Shown one piece after another: positions 37,820 to 45,900 of a DNA stretch of 64,000 nucleotides. Made by a program: the position numbers and the translations under genes. This DNA comes from Woeseiaceae bacterium. Its GTDB lineage: Bacteria > Pseudomonadota > Gammaproteobacteria > Steroidobacterales > Woeseiaceae. Positions within the stretch are counted from its first letter, which is position 1; each line of letters opens with the position of its first letter. The notes below the pieces were generated by a model. That model worked only from the letters and a program-made list of their open reading frames with translations, searched no databases and had not been told where the DNA came from. Location of the stretch: the NCBI GenBank assembly GCA_028277185.1, contig JANQGQ010000009.1, forward strand, positions 171,913 to 235,912. Direction: 5' to 3'.

Positions 37820-39502
37820 ATGTCGCTCTATTCCGAGCTTCGGCGCCGCAACGTTTTCAAGGTCGCGAGTCTCTACGTCATCGCCGGATTGCTGCTGATC
37901 TGGTTCACCTGGGTCGCGCGCACGCAGTTCGGCCTGCCGTTCTGGGCCGAGGAGTTCGTCACCGTTCTCGTGATCGTCGGCTTTCCCGTCGCGATCATCT
38001 TCGCCTGGGTGTACGAGGTAACGCCCACGGGTCTCAAGAAAGCCGTCGACGTCGATCAGACGCAGTCCATCGTTTTCAAGACCGGCCAGAAGCTCAACGC
38101 CGCGATCATGGTGACCGTCGGCCTCGCCATCGTGGCGATGGTCGCCGACCGCCTGCTGCCCGATCTCGCCGTACCGCCGCCGCCCGAGCCCGAACCCGAA
38201 CCGACCGTCACGGACGTTGCCGACGCGGCGCTCGGCGGCGCCGTTCCGGAAGAGATCATGAGCTGGACCATGGCGAACGGCCTGCGCGTCCTCGTCTGGC
38301 CGGACGAAGACATCCCGAACGTCGCCATGTACAACTTCGTCCGCGCCGGAGGCCGCAACGAGTACCCCGGCATCACGGGCATCGCGCACTACTTCGAGCA
38401 CATGATGTTCAACGGTACCTCGCGGCTCGAGCCCGGCGAGTTCGACCGGATCATGGAAGCCAACGGCGGTGCCAACAACGCCTACACGAGCAACGACGTC
38501 ACCGTGTATCAGGACTGGTTTCCGCGTACGGCGCTCGAAGTGATCTTCGGTCTCGAAGGCGATCGCTTCGCGAACCTCGCGTTCGACGACGAACTCATCG
38601 AGAGCGAACGGGACGTCGTTTTCTCGGAGCGCCGCAGCCGGGTGGACGACAACAACCTGGGCAAGCTGTTCGAACAGATGGTCGCGACGGCATACGTGGC
38701 GCATCCTTACCAGTTTCCGGTTCTGGGCTGGCCGTCCGACATCGTCAACTGGACCCGCGAGGACCTCGAAGCGTTCTACCGAACCTACTACGCGCCGAAC
38801 AACCTGACGCTCGTCGTCGCCGGCGACGTCTCGGCCGCCGAGATTTTCCAGCTCACGCAGAACTACTTCGGCCCGATACCGCCGCAAGACCCGCCGCCGC
38901 CGGTCCGTACCGTCGAACCGCCGCAGGAGGGCGAACGCCGGCTCGTCATCGAGACGGACGCCCAAACCCCGCTCCTGCACATAGCCTTCCACGGCTTCCG
39001 CGCCGCCGACCCGGAAACGCTGGCGATGGAGCTGCTCCTCAAGGTCCTCGTGGACGGCAACTCCTCGCGGCTGCATCGGCGCCTCGTCGAGGACGACGAG
39101 CTGGCAATCTCGATCGACGGCTTTCAGCAGCAGGGCTTCGACCCCGGTCTGGTTTACGTCTACCTGACGCTCCCCGCCGGCACCGACCCCGCCGCCGCCG
39201 AGGCGGCGGTATTCGACGAACTCGCGGCGCTGATCGCGGACGGAGTCAGCGACGCCGAGCTCACGAAGGCGAAGAACATCCTGCTCGCCGACTTCTGGCG
39301 GGACCTCGCGACGATCGACGGTAAGGCGGAGGCGCTCGGTACGTTCGAAGTCTTTCACGGCGGGTTCGAACGCCTTTTCGAGCGGCCCGCCGCCGTGGAC
39401 GCTCTCGGAGCCGACGCTCTCAGGCAGGTTGCCGAACGGGTGTTCCAGCGGCGGAACGCGACCATCGGCGTCCTGCGCGCGCGCGCAGGAGACGAATCGT
39501 GA
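37820..39502 (+). CDS. M16 zinc peptidase fused to a three-helix membrane module
   Basis: This 560-aa protein starts MSLYSELRRRNVFKVASLYV. Residues 1-113 hold three predicted helices (about 15-33, 45-64, 92-113) of the N-terminal module normally seen before TPR or adenylate-cyclase-type domains in this bacterial group (ELRRRNVF...GFPVAIIFAWVYEVTPTGLKK). A Pro/Glu linker (about 119-129) leads to an M16 domain with zinc motif H190-Y-F-E193-H194 and a third ligand in ESERDVVFSERR. The catalytic domain should be periplasmic and tethered to the inner membrane. It is paired with the inactive M16 gene downstream. Confidence 0.9.
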   Translation: MSLYSELRRRNVFKVASLYVIAGLLLIWFTWVARTQFGLPFWAEEFVTVLVIVGFPVAIIFAWVYEVTPTGLKKAVDVDQTQSIVFKTGQKLNAAIMVTVGLAIVAMVADRLLPDLAVPPPPEPEPEPTVTDVADAALGGAVPEEIMSWTMANGLRVLVWPDEDIPNVAMYNFVRAGGRNEYPGITGIAHYFEHMMFNGTSRLEPGEFDRIMEANGGANNAYTSNDVTVYQDWFPRTALEVIFGLEGDRFANLAFDDELIESERDVVFSERRSRVDDNNLGKLFEQMVATAYVAHPYQFPVLGWPSDIVNWTREDLEAFYRTYYAPNNLTLVVAGDVSAAEIFQLTQNYFGPIPPQDPPPPVRTVEPPQEGERRLVIETDAQTPLLHIAFHGFRAADPETLAMELLLKVLVDGNSSRLHRRLVEDDELAISIDGFQQQGFDPGLVYVYLTLPAGTDPAAAEAAVFDELAALIADGVSDAELTKAKNILLADFWRDLATIDGKAEALGTFEVFHGGFERLFERPAAVDALGADALRQVAERVFQRRNATIGVLRARAGDES

Positions 39503-40899
39503 TCGCTGCCCGGCCGGCTGCCGTTCTCGGACTGTTGCTCCTTTGCGGTTTCGCCGGCGCGGCCGTAGAGCTGCCGCCGGCCGAACGGGTCGTCCTCGAC
39601 AACGGAGCGGTTATTGTCGTCAACGAGAAGCACGACGTGCCGCTCGTGGGCATCGAAGTGCTGATCCGCGGCGGCGCCGTACGGGACCCGGCCGGCAAGG
39701 AAGGCGTTGCGGCACTGACCGCGAGTCTGCTGGAACGCGGTGCGGGCGAACGCGATGCGTTGGCTTTCGCCGCGGCGGTCGAATCCGTCGGCGGCCGCCT
39801 GTCGGTCTCTGCCGATCTGGAGTACATACGGGTTCGCGGCGAGTTTCTGTCGCGCGATCTCGAGCTGGCGCTCGAGCTGATCGGCGACCTGATTACCGGG
39901 CCGCGGCTGCTGCCGGACGAGTTCGACAAGCTCCAGACTCGCCGGATCGAGGCGATCCGTGCGGCGAAGGACCGCGATCCCGGCGTCCTGATGCCGATCT
40001 ACGCGGCGGGCTTTCTCTTCGGCGATCACCCCTACGGTAACCCCGAGACGGGCAGCGAGACCTCGCTCGGCGAACTCGGCCACGCTGACGTAAGCACGTA
40101 CTACGAAAACGAGATCGGCGCCGATCGGCTGATCATAGCGGTATCGGGCGACATCGCCGCCGCCGACGTCGTCCAGCGGCTCACGGACGTGTTCGGCGGC
40201 TTCCGCGCCGCCGCGGAAAGCCTCGGGGACCTGCCTCCCGCGCCAGGGTCCGACGGCCCCCGGGTCCTTTTGATCGACAAACCCGGAGCCACCCAGACTT
40301 ACTTCTGGATTGGCGGTCCGGGCGTCGCGATCGATTACCCGGCGCGGGCCGAGCTCGACGTCGCGAATACGGTGTTCGGAGGACGCTTTACGTCGATGCT
40401 CAACACGGCGCTGCGCGTGGAATCGGGCCTCACCTACGGCGCTCGCTCAACGCTCGTGCGCCCGTCTTCGCCGGGCTCGGTGGGCATCCGCTCGTTTACG
40501 CGGACCGACGCCACCGTGGAGGCCATCGACATGGCGCTCGGCGTACTGAGGCGGCTCAAAACCGACGGGCTCGACGAGACGACTCTTGAGTCGGCGCAAA
40601 ACTATATCCGCGGCCTGTTCCCGACCGGGCTCGAAACGGCGGCCCAGCTTGCCGCAAGCTTCGCCGAGCTCGAATTCTACGGCCTCGACCGGAGCTTCAC
40701 GGACGGCTATCTCGAGCGCATCGATGCCGTGACCGTCGAGAGCCTCGGGCCCGTGATCGCGGCGGTCTACCCGGACCCCGACGCGCTCCTGTTCGTGATC
40801 CTGGGCGACGCGGAGGCGATTCGCGAACCGGTAGCCAGGTACGGTGAAGCGGTCGAGCTGGCAATCACCGACCCGGTCTTCCGGGTGCCTGCGCCCTGA
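39499..40899 (+). CDS. Non-catalytic M16-family partner subunit
   Basis: This 466-aa protein has a Sec signal (cut near CGFAGA|AVEL). It lacks the HxxEH zinc motif: the equivalent helix reads GVAALTASLLERGAG. It keeps the C-terminal R-Y pair in ALRVESGLTYGARS that characterises substrate-binding M16B partners. The GTG start overlaps the stop of the catalytic gene (GTGA), so the two are made together and should form a heterodimer that degrades small periplasmic peptides. Confidence 0.92.
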   Translation: MIAARPAAVLGLLLLCGFAGAAVELPPAERVVLDNGAVIVVNEKHDVPLVGIEVLIRGGAVRDPAGKEGVAALTASLLERGAGERDALAFAAAVESVGGRLSVSADLEYIRVRGEFLSRDLELALELIGDLITGPRLLPDEFDKLQTRRIEAIRAAKDRDPGVLMPIYAAGFLFGDHPYGNPETGSETSLGELGHADVSTYYENEIGADRLIIAVSGDIAAADVVQRLTDVFGGFRAAAESLGDLPPAPGSDGPRVLLIDKPGATQTYFWIGGPGVAIDYPARAELDVANTVFGGRFTSMLNTALRVESGLTYGARSTLVRPSSPGSVGIRSFTRTDATVEAIDMALGVLRRLKTDGLDETTLESAQNYIRGLFPTGLETAAQLAASFAELEFYGLDRSFTDGYLERIDAVTVESLGPVIAAVYPDPDALLFVILGDAEAIREPVARYGEAVELAITDPVFRVPAP

Positions 40900-40905
40900 C
40901 GGCCC

Positions 40906-40934
40906 GGCCGGCTCACGTCGCGACCGCGCCGGCC
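40906..40934. terminator. Hairpin between the convergent M16 and mnmE genes
   Basis: GGCCGGC-15 nt-GCCGGCC spans nearly the whole 34-base gap and reaches the last base of the mnmE stop codon. It can serve both strands, but no T-run is present. Confidence 0.45.
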
Positions 40935-42268
40935 TACTTGCCGATACAGAACTCCGAGAATATCCGTCCGAGGAGGTCGTCAGGCGTGAACTCGCCCGTT
41001 ATTTCGGCAAGCGCCCCGTGAGCAAGCCTGAGCTCCTCGGCGAGAATTTCTCCGGCCGCTGCCGCCGCAAGCGCATCGCGGCCACGCGCGAAATGTTCCG
41101 CGGCACGGCCGAGCGCCTCCTGATGACGCCGCCGGGCCGTGAACGAGCCTTCGCCGAAGTCGCCGCTGCCGGCAAGCGCCGCCAGCCGCTTGCGGAGCGC
41201 GTCTATCCCTGAGCCGGTCGCGGCCGACACCGCGATCGTGACCGGGTCGCAGGCGATCTGGCCCGCGGCTTCGCCCGTGAGATCGATCTTGTTGCGCACG
41301 ATCGTGAGTTCCGCAGCGTTGGGCAGAGTCTCTCCCACCGGCGCGGGCCGGCTTGCATCCTGCACCCACAGGCAGGCATCGGCATTGGCCAGCGCCTCCC
41401 GCGCGCGGCGAATGCCTTCGGCTTCGACGCGGTCGGGATCGTCGCGAAGACCGGCCGTGTCGACGAGTTCGATCGCGAGGCCGCCGAGGTTCAGGGTCTC
41501 TCTGAGCACGTCCCGCGTGGTCCCGGCGATCTCGGTGACGATGGCGGTCTCTTCCCCGGACAGGCGGTTCATCAGACTCGACTTGCCCGCGTTCGGACGC
41601 CCGACGAGGACGACCTGATAGCCGTCGCGTAGCCGGCGGCCGCGGTGGATCGCCGCCTCCAGGTCGGTGAAACGTTGGGCGCAGTCGTCGAGCCGCATCG
41701 CCAGCGCCGCGTCGCTCAGGAAGTCGATCTCCTCTTCGGGGAAGTCGATCGCCGCCTCGACGTACAGGCGCGCCTCGACGAGCGCCTCGCCAAGTGCGTG
41801 CACGCGCTCGGAAAACTCGCCGTTCAGCGAGCGCAGCGCCGCCCGCGCGGCCTGTTCCGAGCCCGCGGCGATCAGATCGGCGATCGCCTCGGCCTGGGCG
41901 AGGTCGAGCCGGCCATTGAGAAACGCCCGCTTCGAAAACTCTCCCGGCTCGGCGAGCCGCGCGCCGCCGGCCACCGCGGCGGCGACGAGCATGTCGACGA
42001 CCACGGAGCCGCCGTGCCCGTGAAGCTCGAGCACCGGCTCGCCGGTGAACGAGCCGGGCGCCGGGAAGTAGAGGACGAGGCCTTCGTCGATCGGCGCGCC
42101 GTCGCTGCCCCGGAATTTCCGATAGCGCGCCTCCCGGGGCGGCGGCAGGTTTCCGACCAGGCGCTCGCCGATAGCCTCCACGCCGTCGCCGGAAAGCCGG
42201 ACGATGGCCACGCCACCCGTGCCAGGCGGCGTTGCTCGTGAAACAATTACAGGCTCTTTACCGGTCAT
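40934..42268 (-). CDS. mnmE: tRNA modification GTPase MnmE
   Basis: This 444-aa GTPase is the partner of MnmG. It begins MTGKEPVIVSRATPPGTGGVAIVRLSG. The folate-binding N-domain is followed by a helical domain with an inserted G domain: G1 GRPNAGKSS, G2 region EIAGTTRD, G3 DTAGL, and G4 NKID. The C-terminal CIGK carries the catalytic cysteine. The start codon is 29 bases from the start of the divergent hydrolase-OsmC gene. In relatives mnmE normally sits just after yidC; here it is 13 kb further away. Confidence 0.98.
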   Translation of the reverse strand: MTGKEPVIVSRATPPGTGGVAIVRLSGDGVEAIGERLVGNLPPPREARYRKFRGSDGAPIDEGLVLYFPAPGSFTGEPVLELHGHGGSVVVDMLVAAAVAGGARLAEPGEFSKRAFLNGRLDLAQAEAIADLIAAGSEQAARAALRSLNGEFSERVHALGEALVEARLYVEAAIDFPEEEIDFLSDAALAMRLDDCAQRFTDLEAAIHRGRRLRDGYQVVLVGRPNAGKSSLMNRLSGEETAIVTEIAGTTRDVLRETLNLGGLAIELVDTAGLRDDPDRVEAEGIRRAREALANADACLWVQDASRPAPVGETLPNAAELTIVRNKIDLTGEAAGQIACDPVTIAVSAATGSGIDALRKRLAALAGSGDFGEGSFTARRRHQEALGRAAEHFARGRDALAAAAAGEILAEELRLAHGALAEITGEFTPDDLLGRIFSEFCIGK

Positions 42269-42297
42269 ATTCGAATAAGAACACAGGACGCACGCCC

Positions 42298-43506
42298 ATG
42301 CCGACCAAAAGAATCGACTTCGAAAACCCCGCCGGGGAGCGCCTCGCCGGCCTCCTCGATTTGCCCGCCGGCAACCCGCGGGCATTCGCTCTGTTCGCGC
42401 ACTGCTTCACCTGCTCGAAGAATCTCAAAGCTGCGGGGCACATTTCCCGCGCGCTCAACGAGGCCGGCATCGGCGTGTTGCGCTTCGACTTCACGGGGCT
42501 CGGACAGAGCGAGGGCGACTTCGCCGACACGAGCTTCTCGTCGAACGTCGGCGATCTTCTCGCCGCGGCGGCCTGGCTCGCCGAGCACCACGAAGCGCCG
42601 GCGATCCTGGTCGGCCACTCGCTCGGCGGCACCGCCGTATTGCGCGCCGCGGCGGAGATACCGTCGGCCGTTGCCGTCGCCACGCTCGGTTCGCCGTCCG
42701 ACCCGGTGCACGTGAAACATCTGTTCGCCGATTCGCTCGACACCCTCGAGAGCGCGGGCAGCGCCGAGGTAGACCTGGGCGGCCGCCGCTTTCGCCTCAG
42801 GAAGAGCTTCGTCGACGATCTGGCCGCCCACGACCTCGCCGCGGATCTCGGCCGGCTCAGGAGGGCTCTGCTCGTCATGCACGCCCCCCTCGACGACGTG
42901 GTCGAGGTCCAGAACGCCTCGGCGCTGTTTCTTGCCGCGAAACACCCAAAGAGCTTCGTGAGCCTGGACGATGCCGATCATCTGCTGAGCCGCGAACGCG
43001 ACTCGCGGTATGCCGGTTCGGTACTGGCCGCCTGGGCCTCGCGCTATCTGCCGGAATCGAAGTCGACGGGACTGGACGCGGCCCCCGGCGAAACGGTCGC
43101 GCGCACCGTCTATCCGGGCTTTCGTACCGAGATCAGAAGCGGCGAACACGCGCTCGTCGCCGACGAACCGGCGGCGGTCGGGGGCAACGATGTCGGCCCT
43201 ACGCCGTACGATCTCCTGTCGGCCGCGCTTGCCAGCTGTACGACGATGACGCTGGGCATGTATGCACGGCACAAGGGCATCGACCTCAGCGCGAGCACGG
43301 TGCGCGTGCAGCACGGGAAGATCCACGCCAAAGACTGCGACGATTGCGAAAGCGGCTCCGGCAAGATCGACGAATTCATTCGCGAGCTGGAGGTCGAGGG
43401 CGACCTGAGCGAGGCCGAGCGCGCGCGGCTCGTCGAGATCGCCGACAAGTGCCCCGTGCATCGCACGCTCTACGGCGAAGTCAAGGTGCGGACGCGGCTG
43501 GTCTGA
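42298..43506 (+). CDS. Alpha/beta hydrolase fused to an OsmC domain
   Basis: This 402-aa bifunctional protein has a hydrolase domain in residues 1-about 265, with the nucleophile in GHSLGGTAV, an aspartate in APLDDVVEV and a histidine in DDADHLL. Residues about 275-402 form an OsmC peroxidase domain with two reactive cysteines in LASCTTMTL and KCPVHRTL. OsmC proteins reduce organic hydroperoxides by thiol chemistry. The fusion is known in other bacteria. It has its own AGGA ribosome site and is divergent from mnmE. Confidence 0.92.
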   Translation: MPTKRIDFENPAGERLAGLLDLPAGNPRAFALFAHCFTCSKNLKAAGHISRALNEAGIGVLRFDFTGLGQSEGDFADTSFSSNVGDLLAAAAWLAEHHEAPAILVGHSLGGTAVLRAAAEIPSAVAVATLGSPSDPVHVKHLFADSLDTLESAGSAEVDLGGRRFRLRKSFVDDLAAHDLAADLGRLRRALLVMHAPLDDVVEVQNASALFLAAKHPKSFVSLDDADHLLSRERDSRYAGSVLAAWASRYLPESKSTGLDAAPGETVARTVYPGFRTEIRSGEHALVADEPAAVGGNDVGPTPYDLLSAALASCTTMTLGMYARHKGIDLSASTVRVQHGKIHAKDCDDCESGSGKIDEFIRELEVEGDLSEAERARLVEIADKCPVHRTLYGEVKVRTRLV

Positions 43507-43570
43507 CCCGGCGGAGGACGCCGCGGGTTAGAATGCGCCGGTCGACAGCAGTACGGGATACGGCCGACCC

Positions 43571-44839
43571 ATGATGGTCGACGGCCTCCTCGGACGCGTG
43601 ATCCGCAACGCGGCCCGCCGAAATCTCGCGTTCGAGCCCGTCGGGAACGCCACCGGCCTTCCCCGGCCCGCGCCGACGCGACGCTACATGCTTTATCTGC
43701 ACGTGCCGTTCTGCCCGTCGCTGTGTCCGTTCTGCTCGTTCCACCGCGTCGGGTTTCACCGCAATCAGGCGGCTCGATACTTTCGCGCGCTCACCGACGA
43801 AGTCGCGCTTGCCGCGGACGCCGGGTTTCACTTCGAAGAAGCCTACATCGGCGGCGGGACGCCGACCGTGCTGCCCGAGGCGCTCGCCGAGCTGATCGCC
43901 TTGCTGCGACAGCGCTACGGCGTGGCCCGGGTGAGCGCGGAAACCAATCCGAACGACCTCGTGCCCGACGTCCTCGACCGGCTGGCCGACGCCGGGATCG
44001 ACAGACTGTCGGTCGGCGTTCAGAGCCTCGACGATGCTCTGCTTCTGCAGATGCAGCGCCGCGAGAAGTATGGCGACAGCGCGACGATTCGCGCGCGCCT
44101 CAAAGCCGCCGCGGGGCGCGTCGACACGCTGAACGTCGACATGATGTTCAACTTTCCGGCGCAGACGGAGAGGATGCTCGACCGCGACCTCGAGCTCCTG
44201 ACGGACGATATCGGCGCCGCGCAGGTATCCTGGTATCCGCTGATGTCGTCGAATCCGACGCGGCGCGCGATGGCGGAGTCGATCGGCCGCGTCAGCTACG
44301 CGCGCGAGCGCGCGATGTACCGGCGGATCGCCGGGCACATGCTGTCACGCGGCTACTCGCGGTCTTCGGCCTGGTGCTTCTCGAAAACCCCGGCGATGAT
44401 CGACGAGTACATCACCCAGAGTGACGACTATCTGGGGCTCGGCAGCGGTTCGTTTTCGCTGCTGGACGGCACTTTGTACGGCAGCACGTTTTCGATTGCG
44501 GACTATCTGCAGCGCGTCGCCGGTGGCCGCTCCGGCATTTTGCGCTCCCGTACGTTGAGCGAGCGCGAGCGCATGCAATACCACCTGCTCGTCCGGCTGT
44601 TCGCGGGCGCGCTGTCGCTCGAAAGCGCGGACCGCTCCTTCGGCCGCCCCTTCACGAGGACGCTGCTGCCCGAAATCGCGGCGCTCCGCGCCATCGGTGC
44701 AGTCCGCAAAGTCGACGGCACACTGCGTCTCACCGAGTCCGGCCAGTACCTCTGGGTTTTGCTGATGCGCGAGTTCTTTTCGATCGTCAACGAGTTTCGC
44801 GAGCGCATGCGCCACGAATCGGCGGAGGCCATCAGATGA
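43571..44839 (+). CDS. HemN/HemW-like radical SAM protein
   Basis: This 422-aa protein has the radical SAM cluster C-PSL-C-PF-C (CxxxCxxC) near residues 48-55 after YLHVPFCPSL, then the SAM-binding motif YIGGGTPTVLP and the segment ETNPNDL. These are features of the coproporphyrinogen III dehydrogenase/HemW family. Its HemW-like C-terminus ends in an extra winged segment (LTESGQYLWVLLMREFFSIV). It may act in haem handling like HutW/ChuW, but its substrate is open. The TGA stop overlaps a short ORF made by a local duplication. Confidence 0.83.
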   Translation: MMVDGLLGRVIRNAARRNLAFEPVGNATGLPRPAPTRRYMLYLHVPFCPSLCPFCSFHRVGFHRNQAARYFRALTDEVALAADAGFHFEEAYIGGGTPTVLPEALAELIALLRQRYGVARVSAETNPNDLVPDVLDRLADAGIDRLSVGVQSLDDALLLQMQRREKYGDSATIRARLKAAAGRVDTLNVDMMFNFPAQTERMLDRDLELLTDDIGAAQVSWYPLMSSNPTRRAMAESIGRVSYARERAMYRRIAGHMLSRGYSRSSAWCFSKTPAMIDEYITQSDDYLGLGSGSFSLLDGTLYGSTFSIADYLQRVAGGRSGILRSRTLSERERMQYHLLVRLFAGALSLESADRSFGRPFTRTLLPEIAALRAIGAVRKVDGTLRLTESGQYLWVLLMREFFSIVNEFRERMRHESAEAIR

Positions 44840-44910
44840 CCAGCCCAGCCGCGGTCCGCGACCACAGTTTGGCGGAGGCCATCAGATGACCAACCCAGCC
44901 GCAGTCCGCG
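44821..44910. repeat. 50 bp period tandem duplication at a gene junction
   Basis: The 40 bases at 44821-44860 recur at 44871-44910 with two changes (44843 g to 44893 a, 44853 g to 44903 a); 10 unlike bases lie between. Each copy carries GGAGG, a 7-base gap and an ATGA stop/start overlap. The duplicated unit is the end of the radical SAM gene plus the start of the epimerase-like gene. Confidence 0.95.
44836..44889 (+). CDS. 17-codon ORF created by the duplication
   Basis: ATG at 44836 overlaps the upstream TGA, and its own TGA overlaps the ATG at 44886, with GGAGG placed correctly before each ATG. The peptide would be MTSPAAVRDHSLAEAIR. Its first residues copy the start of the next protein and its last copy the end of the previous one. 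It may be translated, acting as a coupling relay between neighbours. A protein function is unlikely. Confidence 0.45.
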   Translation: MTSPAAVRDHSLAEAIR

Positions 44911-45812
44911 TCCTGGTGCCGGGCGGCGCCGGCTTCATCGGGCGCCACGCGGTTGCCGCCCTGCTCGAGGCCGGCGCGGAGGTGGTCATCGGCACGCGGC
45001 GGCCGCGCGATCTGGGCCGCCACGCGCCGCCGCATCCACGGGCAGCGGCGGCGACGATGCGGGAAGTTCGCATGGAGCGCCTCACGAGCGAGCCGGACTG
45101 GCTGCCGTTGCTCGACGGCGTGGACGCCGTCCTGAATTGCGTCGGCATCCTGCGGCAACGCGGGCGCGAGACCTATGCCCGCGTGCACCGGGATGCGCCC
45201 GAAGCGCTTGCGGCCGCTTGCAAACAGAGCGGCAAGCGTTTCGTGCACGTGAGCGCGCTGGGACTCGACGAACCGGCGAAGAGCCGCTTTCTGACCTCGA
45301 AGCTTGCGGGCGAGGAGGCTATCCGCGGCGTGGGCGGTGACTGGATTCTCGCGCGACCGTCGTTGCTCGACGGCGTCGGCGGTTTCGGCGCCAGCTGGCT
45401 GCGCGGCATCGCGCGGCTGCCCGTCTTCGTGGCGCCCGCCGATGCCGAGGGCCGCATCGCCGCGCTCGACGTCAGCGAGCTGGGCGAAGCGCTGGCCCGT
45501 CTGGCGCTGGGCACTCATGCCGAGCTGCAACTCGACGAGTCCCGGGTGTTCGAGTTGGGGGGTTCCGAGTCCTGGCCCTTCCGGGACTACATCCTCGCAC
45601 TGCGCAGGACTTACACAGATGCGCCCGCGCTATGCGTGCCGATTCCGGGACTGCTCGCGCGCCTGGCCGCACACGTTTGCGATTTGCTGCACTTCACCCC
45701 GTTCTCGTTCGGCCACTGGGAGCTCTTGAGACGCGACAACGTGCCGCGACACAACCGCCTGCCCGAACTGCTCGGGCGGGAACCGGTGTCGGTCGTTTCC
45801 CGAAAGCTTTGA
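44886..45812 (+). CDS. NAD(P)-binding epimerase/dehydratase-like protein
   Basis: This 308-aa extended-SDR protein has the Rossmann motif VLVPGGAGFIGRHAV at residues about 9-23 and the segments NCVGIL, VHVSALGL and LARPSLLDG. It lacks a clear YxxxK catalytic pair, as in complex I NDUFA9-like and other atypical SDRs. It is coupled to the radical SAM gene through the duplicated junction. The substrate is unknown. Confidence 0.82.
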   Translation: MTNPAAVRVLVPGGAGFIGRHAVAALLEAGAEVVIGTRRPRDLGRHAPPHPRAAAATMREVRMERLTSEPDWLPLLDGVDAVLNCVGILRQRGRETYARVHRDAPEALAAACKQSGKRFVHVSALGLDEPAKSRFLTSKLAGEEAIRGVGGDWILARPSLLDGVGGFGASWLRGIARLPVFVAPADAEGRIAALDVSELGEALARLALGTHAELQLDESRVFELGGSESWPFRDYILALRRTYTDAPALCVPIPGLLARLAAHVCDLLHFTPFSFGHWELLRRDNVPRHNRLPELLGREPVSVVSRKL

Positions 45813-45830
45813 CGCGAGGCGTGATGAGGC

Positions 45831-45873
45831 GGGCCTACAGGCCCCGAGCAGCCAGGTTTTGGGGGGTGGCTGC
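45831..45873. terminator. Paired inverted repeats between convergent genes
   Basis: The 88-base gap 45813-45900 holds GGGCCT-ac-AGGCCC (45831-45844) and GCAGCCA-12 nt-TGGCTGC (45848-45873). They could end transcription from both the epimerase-like gene and the TonB receptor gene. No T-run is seen. Confidence 0.45.
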
Positions 45874-45900
45874 CCAGGTCCTGCGGGCCACGATCGATTG

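Noticed and set aside
42704..42719. Third parS-like site (CGGTGCACGTGAAACA, 13/16) in the hydrolase-OsmC gene
   Set aside because: Only the right half matches well, and the codons (VHVKH) explain it. It is 17 kb from the origin, and a 13/16 match is expected by chance in a GC-rich genome.
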